From assembly GCA_012512465.1 (NCBI GenBank), contig JAAZED010000313.1:1-7484 (forward strand): a DNA stretch of 7,484 nucleotides. Direction: 5' to 3'. The notes under the pieces were generated by a model that was not told where the DNA came from, did no database searches, and worked only from the letters and a program-made list of their open reading frames with translations. The DNA comes from Oxalobacter sp. (GTDB lineage Bacteria > Pseudomonadota > Gammaproteobacteria > Burkholderiales > Burkholderiaceae_D). This document shows, piece by piece, positions 1 to 5,300 of this stretch. Position numbers and translations under genes: made by a program. Every line of letters starts with the position of its first letter. Position 1 is the stretch's first letter.

Positions 1-1314
1 ACCCTGTCCCTTGCTGTTTTTGCCTGGTTGCCATTCACCCGGTTTGCCGAATTCCGGCAAGGTCGCGTAACCACCGCCACTCTTCCTGCGCTGATTGGCC
101 TGCCCGGGCTTATCAGACTTTTTGTCGTCTTTCTTTTCCAGGCCGGATAAACGCAGCAGATCACGCACCGCGTTTTCTTCCATTTCGTCCCACCGGCCGC
201 GTTTCAAGGTCTGGGGCAGGCTCAGTGCACCATAACGCGTGCGGATCAGACGGGAAACGGTCAGGCCAACCGCCTCAAACATGCGGCGAACCTCACGATT
301 GCGTCCCTCACCAATGACCACGCGATACCATTTATTCACGCCATCGCCACCGCCATCGGCAACACGGGAAAACTGGCCCACACCATCTTCCATCTCGACA
401 CCGGACAAGAGCTTCTGGCGCATGCCTTCTTCCAACTCGCCCAGCGTCCTGACCGCATATTCCCGCTCAATGTTATACCGTGGATGCATCAGGCGATTGG
501 CAAGATCACCGGAAGTGGTAAACAGCAATAACCCCTCAGTATTGAAGTCCAGACGGCCAACAGCCAGCCATTTCCCGTTTTTTACCGCTGGCAGCCTGTC
601 AAAAACCGATGGCCGCTTTTCCGGATCATCACGGCTCACAATTTCACCGGCGGGCTTGTGATAAAGCAGGACACGGGGCGGCCGCTTGCTGGTCCTGCGC
701 TGAACCAGCTTGCCATTGATTCGCACCTGATCGGTTTCGAGAATGCGTTGCCCGATATGTGCCGGTTCACCATTAACAGAAACCCTGCCTGAAATAATCA
801 GGTCTTCCATATCGCGCCGGGAACCCAGCCCGGCTTCCGCGAGGACCTTGTGCAGCTTGGGCGCATCGTCTTCCGACGTCAATTCCCTGCGAGTACTTTT
901 TTTCCTGTCTTTCTTTCCGTCGGATGACACGGCATCCGATGCGCCTTCCTCATCATAAGCAGCTGATGTGACATACATGAAGACACGTTCCGGATCATCT
1001 GAAGCCGCTTTTCCACCTTCTGCTTTCCAGGATGATTTACCGGATTTACGATTCTTGTTTCTGTTCTTTCCGCGGTTTTCCCGGGGCATATCAGCGGCGG
1101 GTACCGCTTCTGCAGAGAGGCTGTCTCCACCAGACACCGCTGAATTGTCCTGCGCGTCATTACCCTTTGGCTGCGGCACAACATCTATCGCTTCCTGAGA
1201 GGCTGCTTTTTTCCGGGGTGTCCGTTTCGCTCTGGGTTTTTTCTCAGTCTGGGACGCTGTTTCATCCTCTGTAACAGGAGATTCTGCTTTATTGGTTTCG
1301 TTCGTACTCATCAT
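1..1314 (-). CDS. rluB: 23S rRNA pseudouridine synthase RluB-like, C-terminus cut by window edge
   Basis: RsuA/RluB/RluE/RluF-family enzyme that isomerises a uridine in 23S rRNA to pseudouridine (position 2605 in E. coli RluB). 438 codons are visible without a stop, and the frame runs off the left edge. An S4 RNA-binding domain begins near residue 153 ([15 protein letters not shown]). The catalytic signature [11 protein letters not shown] follows, with Asp256 as the expected nucleophile, and further on come [16 protein letters not shown] and SRLIRTRYG. The order and spacing match RluB. Unusual are about 150 residues ahead of the S4 domain, where E. coli RluB has almost none. This extension is rich in Lys, Arg, Asn, Ser and Glu, with a very basic patch near residues 77-95. 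The tail after the catalytic domain is also Lys/Gly/Gln-rich. The start is an ATG-ATG pair (1314 or 1311); no other start codon lies between it and the upstream in-frame stop. The ribosome binding site is weak. Family assignment is secure; RluB rather than a close paralogue is likely. Confidence 0.93.
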   Translation of the reverse strand, partial: MMSTNETNKAESPVTEDETASQTEKKPRAKRTPRKKAASQEAIDVVPQPKGNDAQDNSAVSGGDSLSAEAVPAADMPRENRGKNRNKNRKSGKSSWKAEGGKAASDDPERVFMYVTSAAYDEEGASDAVSSDGKKDRKKSTRRELTSEDDAPKLHKVLAEAGLGSRRDMEDLIISGRVSVNGEPAHIGQRILETDQVRINGKLVQRRTSKRPPRVLLYHKPAGEIVSRDDPEKRPSVFDRLPAVKNGKWLAVGRLDFNTEGLLLFTTSGDLANRLMHPRYNIEREYAVRTLGELEEGMRQKLLSGVEMEDGVGQFSRVADGGGDGVNKWYRVVIGEGRNREVRRMFEAVGLTVSRLIRTRYGALSLPQTLKRGRWDEMEENAVRDLLRLSGLEKKDDKKSDKPGQANQRRKSGGGYATLPEFGKPGEWQPGKNSKGQG

Positions 1315-1349
1315 TTCAGATCGGTATCCGTTTTCTTTGTGGTCTCGAT

Positions 1350-1368
1350 ATCCTGTTCTTGGCAGGAT
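1350..1368 (-). repeat. Small hairpin in the scpB-rluB spacer
   Basis: ATCCTG (1350-1355) and CAGGAT (1363-1368) form a six-base stem with a seven-base loop in the 62-base gap between scpB and rluB. No T-run follows on the minus strand, so it is not an intrinsic terminator. This fits co-transcription of the two genes. It could mark an mRNA processing point, or be chance. Confidence 0.3.
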
Positions 1369-1376
1369 GTGTGTTC

Positions 1377-1940
1377 TTAAATTTCAATATTCAGTTCATC
1401 CGCTGCATCATCCTGCATGGATTGGAGAGGTGGCGGCAACTGCTCCAGTGAAGTCAGTCCCAGATCGCTTAAAAACTGGGTTGTCGTAGCAAAAAGCGCT
1501 GGCCTGCCTGGTGTTTCACGATGACCGATCACTTCGATCCAGCCGCGTTCCTCCAGCATACGAATGGCATTGGGATTTACCATGACCCCGCGAATCTGTT
1601 CGATATCACCTCGCGTCACCGGCTGGTTATAGGCAATAATTGCCAGTATTTCAAGCGTGGCGCGGCTGTAGCGCGGCTGCCTTTCCCTGGTCAGTCGTTC
1701 CAGCCACGGCTTCATCTCCGGCCGGCTCTGGAAACGCCATCCGTTGGCAACCTGAACCAGTTCAAGCCCTTTTTCAGACCAGTCGCTTTGCAGCTCTTCT
1801 AAGAGCTGCCGGATTCTGGCCAGCCAGGGCTCATTGATTTCATTCTCGGTATTTTCGAGCAGGTTTTTCATATCCTGCATGGATAAAGATTCCTGCGCGC
1901 ACAATAACGCCGTCTCGAGGATTTTCTTTTCCTCTGTCAT
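1377..1940 (-). CDS. scpB: Segregation and condensation protein B
   Basis: ScpB is the non-SMC subunit that dimerises and binds the ScpA kleisin of the SMC-ScpAB complex, which organises and separates sister chromosomes in the nucleoid. The 187-residue length is typical. It shows the two winged-helix modules of the family. The first covers roughly residues 1-85, with [20 protein letters not shown] at its end. The second covers about 90-165 and contains the hallmark [20 protein letters not shown] (residues 95-114), followed by [24 protein letters not shown] and the [12 protein letters not shown] closing strand and helix. The tail is acidic. The ATG at 1940 is the first possible start after an in-frame TGA about 25 bases upstream; the ribosome binding site is poor. 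The gene sits 62 bases upstream of rluB on the same strand, an order seen in many beta- and gammaproteobacteria, and probably shares its transcript. scpA is not in the window. Confidence 0.96.
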   Translation of the reverse strand: MTEEKKILETALLCAQESLSMQDMKNLLENTENEINEPWLARIRQLLEELQSDWSEKGLELVQVANGWRFQSRPEMKPWLERLTRERQPRYSRATLEILAIIAYNQPVTRGDIEQIRGVMVNPNAIRMLEERGWIEVIGHRETPGRPALFATTTQFLSDLGLTSLEQLPPPLQSMQDDAADELNIEI

Positions 1941-1965
1941 ATGTCTTAAAAAATTTCTGGAAAAT

Positions 1966-1985
1966 CAGTCCGGCTCCCGGACCTG
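1966..1985 (-). repeat. GC-rich hairpin in the scpB leader
   Basis: GTCCGG (1968-1973) and CCGGAC (1977-1982) form a perfect six-base stem with a three-base loop. With one bulged base the stem extends to eight pairs (CAG at 1966-1968 with CTG at 1983-1985). On the scpB strand it is followed two bases later by ATTTT, so it could be a weak attenuator. If the candidate promoter is right, it would sit at the very 5' end of the mRNA and might instead protect it. The stem is plain in the sequence; any role is inferred. Confidence 0.5.
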
Positions 1986-1994
1986 CCCGCTGCA

Positions 1995-2021
1995 AATATA
2001 AGAACTTGCGAGCGATTCCAA
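1995..2021 (-). promoter_or_regulatory. scpB: Candidate sigma-70 promoter of scpB
   Basis: Read on the minus strand, TATATT (2000-1995) matches five of six bases of the -10 consensus. TTGGAA (2021-2016) matches four of six of the -35 consensus. The spacer is 15 bases, shorter than the optimal 17, so the pair is imperfect. Transcription would begin near 1988, giving a leader of roughly 48 bases before the scpB ATG. Inference from motifs only. Confidence 0.35.
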
Positions 2022-2138
2022 TCTGTCATTAAGGATAATGTGTGCCGGAGAAAATGGTGCCGAACCTGCCGGTACTCAGGAAGACAGCTGTTTGATCAGG
2101 CCATCCGGCGTGCTGATTCTACAACGATTTCGGCAGAA

Positions 2139-2156
2139 TTGCACATGATTGTGCAA
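2139..2156. repeat. Perfect palindrome TTGCACA-N4-TGTGCAA
   Basis: Two seven-base arms are exact reverse complements around a four-base centre (TGAT), the size and symmetry of a dimeric helix-turn-helix operator. It lies 187 bases ahead of the ndvB start and about 200 ahead of scpB. The core TGCAC-N6-GTGCA resembles an NtrC site but is one base short of that spacing, so I do not assign it. No T-run follows, which argues against a terminator. Confidence 0.55.
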
Positions 2157-2165
2157 AACCATCGT

Positions 2166-2245
2166 AAAAAAATCCACTTTCAGACAAAAAATGTTTTTCA
2201 TTTTTTTGCTCCAGGAAAAACATTCTTCAAAAAACAGCCCTTTTT
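2166..2245. other. Run of A- and T-tracts, probable curved DNA upstream of ndvB
   Basis: Seven homopolymer tracts fall in 80 bases: A7 (2166-2172), A6 (2186-2191), T5 (2194-2198), T7 (2201-2207), A5 (2216-2220), A6 (2229-2234) and T5 (2241-2245). Several centres are near multiples of the helical repeat (for example about 2169, 2189, 2232, 2243), which favours intrinsic bending. Such segments often bind H-NS-like or IHF-like proteins or act as UP elements. The tracts are seen; bending and binding are inferred. Confidence 0.45.
2190..2224. repeat. Perfect 10-bp inverted repeat within A/T-tracts upstream of ndvB
   Basis: AATGTTTTTC (2190-2199) and GAAAAACATT (2215-2224) are exact reverse complements separated by 15 bases that include a T7 run. 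The arms could form a hairpin in RNA or be two half-sites for a DNA-binding protein whose centres lie 25 bases apart, a little over two helical turns. A-tract richness raises the chance of symmetry by accident, but a 10-base exact match with mixed ends is notable. Confidence 0.5.
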
Positions 2246-2263
2246 GCCTGCTGCCTTGATCTT

Positions 2264-2295
2264 CAATAAACAGCAGAAAGCCGTTTATTGCGAAG
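2264..2295. repeat. Perfect 8-bp inverted repeat CAATAAAC-N11-GTTTATTG near the ndvB start
   Basis: CAATAAAC (2264-2271) and GTTTATTG (2283-2290) are exact reverse complements around an 11-base loop. Allowing a two-base bulge (CG at 2291-2292), CTT (2261-2263) also pairs with AAG (2293-2295). It ends about 50 bases ahead of the TTG start, so it would lie in the 5' untranslated leader or at the promoter. It could be an operator or an mRNA hairpin; the sequence does not decide. Confidence 0.5.
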
Positions 2296-2331
2296 GTATG
2301 GGACACGTAAAAGCCCCCTTGCCATTCCATA

Positions 2332-2346
2332 CGAGGTTGACAATTG
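2332..2346 (+). promoter_or_regulatory. Ribosome binding site and TTG start of ndvB
   Basis: CGAGG (2332-2336) stands seven bases ahead of TTG (2344-2346), good Shine-Dalgarno spacing. An in-frame TGA at 2338-2340 means translation cannot begin further upstream. The first in-frame ATG is codon 48 (2485); starting there would remove the conserved family motif EEPLRSELLS at residues 35-44. TTG is therefore the best start, giving an N-terminus MKIISKLWELSG. Confidence 0.8.
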
Positions 2347-5300
2347 AAAATCATCAGCAAACTATGGGAGCTGTCCGGTTCCTCTCTATTTTTTCTCAAA
2401 AAAAATGAAGGTGGTCATGACCAGGCGGAAATATTTCAATATGAAGAAGAGCCGCTTCGTTCCGAACTGCTGAGCACGTCTCAAATGGGTCAGTACGGCA
2501 AATTTCTGGCCGGTAAACATATCCTTGACAGGAAAAAAACGCCGGATCGCCTGTTGCCACGGCTGGCGGAAAATGAAACGGTACTGCATCGGGTTTTCAA
2601 TCTGCTTTCCTCAGCCGTTAAATCGGAAAACCGGATCACACCGGCAGCAGAGTGGCTGCTGGATAATTACTATCTGATTGATGAACAGATCCAGACAGCC
2701 AAACGCCATCTTCCCTCGCAATACAGCAAGGAACTGCCCAAACTGGCGTCGGGTCCTTCTGAAGGCAGGCCCCGCGTATATGATCTGGCACTTGAAATTG
2801 TTTCCCATGGTGACGGCCGCATAGATGCCGGAAAAATAACCGCTTTTATCTCCGCCTATCAGAGCGTCGCTTTGCTGACCATGGGTGAACTGTGGGCCAT
2901 CCCGATCATGCTGCGCCTGGCATTGATAGAAAATCTGAGACGCGTTGCCGTCAGGGTAGCCATTTCCCGCAAACACCACGAACTGGCTGAAGAATGGGTG
3001 CAGAAATTCCTTGATACCGCTGAAAACAATCCCGCAGACCTGATCCTGCAGGTAGCGGATCTGGCACGCTCTCACCCTCCCATGGTCAGCGCATTTGTTG
3101 CGGAGATGACCCGGCGTCTGCAAAGCCAGAAAGCCATCCTGACACTGCCCCTTGCCTGGATATCGGAAAGGCTGTCCGAGACAGGCATGACCATTGAACA
3201 GCTTGTTGTGCTGGAAACGCAACGCCAGGCAGCAGACCAGGTCAGCATCAGCAACAGCATTGCCAGTATCCGCCTTCTTGGCAGCATGGACTGGCATGAT
3301 TTTTTTGAATCCGTCAGCCTGGTTGAACAAACATTGAAAACAGATCCCGCCGGCATCTATAGCGAGATGGATTTTCACTCGCGGGACTATTACCGGCATC
3401 TCATCGAAAAAATCGCGAAACACAGCCCCTTTACCGAAAACGAAGTGGCGGAAAAAGCGATTGAAATGGCTCACAGGAATGCTTCTCAAGACGAAGCCGA
3501 GCCGCGGTCTTCTCATGTGGGCTACTATCTTGCAGCAGAAGGACTTCCCCTGCTCGAAGAAATTACCGGCATGCGAAAAACCCTTGGCGAGTCGATCATG
3601 GGATGGTTTACCGGCTCGCGGGTATTTGCCTACATCGGCAGTATTATCGTTCTCTCCGTTCTATTTACGGCAGGGATGCTGTCACTGACGGCAGCTCCTG
3701 CCTTTCCGATGTGGTTTCGGATACTCCTGGGTATTACCACACTCATCGCCTCAAGCCAGCTTGCCGTGTCACTGGTCAACTGGATTGCCATGCTGGCAGC
3801 TCCCTCCGTTCCTCTTCCCCGCATGGATTTTTCCAAAGGAATCCCGGATGGCTGTGAAACACTGATTGCCATCCCCTGTATGCTGATCAACAAAGAAAAC
3901 ATCGACAAATTATGTGAAACGCTGGAAATTCACTATCTGGGCAACCGCGATGAAAAACTGCACTTCTGCCTGCTGAGCGATTTTCTGGATGCGGATACCG
4001 GGTCCGCTGCAACCGATGATGAACTGGTACAGTATGTGAAGGAAAAGATTGAAGAACTGAACCGGCAATACAAAAATGATGATTCGACGCCTTTCTGGCT
4101 CCTGCATCGCCCCAGGCGTTTCAATGACCGTGAAAATGTCTGGATGGGCTACGAACGCAAAAGGGGCAAACTCGAAGAACTCAATGCCTTTTTACGAAGA
4201 AGAAGTTCCGGATTTTCTGTCAGGATCGGGGACTTCCGCCATGTTGAACGTATCCGCTTTGTCATCACACTCGACAGTGACACCCACCTTTTTCGTGATA
4301 CGGCCCGCCAGTTTATCGCCACGCTTGCCCACCCGCTGAACCGGGCGGTATACGACGAGAAAGACCATGTCGTTACCCGTGGGTATGGCATCCTCCAGCC
4401 ACGTGTTGCCAGCAGCCTGCCGGGCCGCCACGCGTCGATTTATGAAAGACTCAACAGTGGCGATGCGGGCATTGATCCCTACACACGAACCGTATCCGAT
4501 GTCTACCAGGACCTCTTTGGCGAAGGCTCTTTCATCGGCAAGGGCATCTACGACGTGGATGCGGTTTCCTATGCATTAAATGGCAGGCTGCCGCAAAATC
4601 GGGTGTTAAGTCATGACCTGCTGGAAGGATGCTATGCCCGCTCCGGCCTCGTGAGTGATGTCCCGTTATATGAGAAATATCCCGCCGATTATATTTCGGA
4701 TGTCAAACGCCGCCATCGCTGGATCAGGGGTGACTGGCAACTCATCAACTGGCTTTTGCCTTTTGTTCCGGATGCCCTGTCGTCAGCAAAAGGGAAAAGG
4801 CGCGCCAATCCCCTTTCCGCACTTTCTCACTGGAAGCTGTTTGACAATCTGCGCCGCAGTCTGGTCCCCCCCGCAATGATCTTTCTTTTTGCGGCAGCAT
4901 GGTCAGTGCTCAAACCCGCATGGGCCTGGACCCTTGGCCTTCTGGCGGTCTTTTTTCTGCACCCGCTGCTGCTTTTCATGATGGAGCTCATTGTCAAGCG
5001 CCGCGGCATTGATATAAAACAGCACCTCTCCGCCTGCATGACAGCGACAAACCGTCACTGCTCCAATGTCTTTCTGAACTTCATGGCGCTGCCGCATGAA
5101 GCCAGTTATCACACGGATGCTATCCTCAGAACGCTCTGGCGTACGACCGTTTCCCATCGGCACCTGCTGGAATGGATACCATCAGGACAGGTAAAAAGTG
5201 ACAGTGAAAACCCCATGGCCTATCTTCGGATGATGTGGTTTGCACCGTTTTTTTCCCTGGCCACAGCGATAGCGGTTTTCCTGGTCAAACCCGTTTCGCT

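Larger units (their letters stand above)
1941..2343. other. Divergent intergenic region between scpB and ndvB
   Basis: These 403 bases contain no gene I can support. The scpB-proximal part (1941-2130) is mixed in composition and holds a candidate scpB -10 box and a GC-rich hairpin. There is also a weak imperfect hairpin at 2095-2117 (ATCAG/CTGAT around GCC/GGC). The ndvB-proximal part (2131-2343) is strikingly A- and T-rich with three perfect inverted repeats. Both genes must be driven from here or from further inside each other, so regulatory function is expected. Open frames in either direction have unconvincing protein composition. Confidence 0.85.

Noticed and set aside
239..661. A 140-residue plus-strand frame opposite rluB
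   Set aside because: It covers the conserved catalytic part of RluB on the other strand and is Ser/Arg/Pro-rich without any domain; a shadow frame.
2038..2148. A 36-codon frame starting ATG behind AAGGA, ending in the TTGCACA palindrome; possible leader peptide
   Set aside because: The Shine-Dalgarno-like AAGGA ends only two bases before the ATG, too close for good initiation, and the peptide resembles nothing known. Conservation in relatives would be needed to revive it.
2300..2315. GG-N10-GC spacing at 2301-2314 as a sigma-54 promoter for ndvB
   Set aside because: Only the GG and GC dinucleotides match; the rest of the -24/-12 consensus is absent and no suitable NtrC-type site with correct spacing was found.
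2337..2365. TTGACA at 2337-2342 as a perfect -35 box
   Set aside because: It overlaps the ndvB ribosome binding site and start region; the sequence 17 bases on (AACTAT) matches only three of six -10 bases. Probably coincidence.
2076..2399. A 107-residue minus-strand frame in the intergenic region
   Set aside because: No motif, weak start, and it extends into the ndvB coding start; composition is that of translated A/T-tracts.
2040..2408. A 122-residue plus-strand frame from a GTG across the intergenic region into ndvB
   Set aside because: It overlaps the ndvB start, its composition follows the A/T-tracts (Lys, Phe, His, Gln), and it shows no domain.
2405..2473. A short frame from ATG at 2405 inside ndvB
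   Set aside because: It has no ribosome binding site, lies out of frame with the conserved protein and ends after about two dozen codons.
2611..3516. A 301-residue open frame on the minus strand, antisense to ndvB
   Set aside because: It lies wholly opposite the strongly conserved N-terminal region of the glucan synthase, has no recognisable motif, and is a typical shadow of codon bias.
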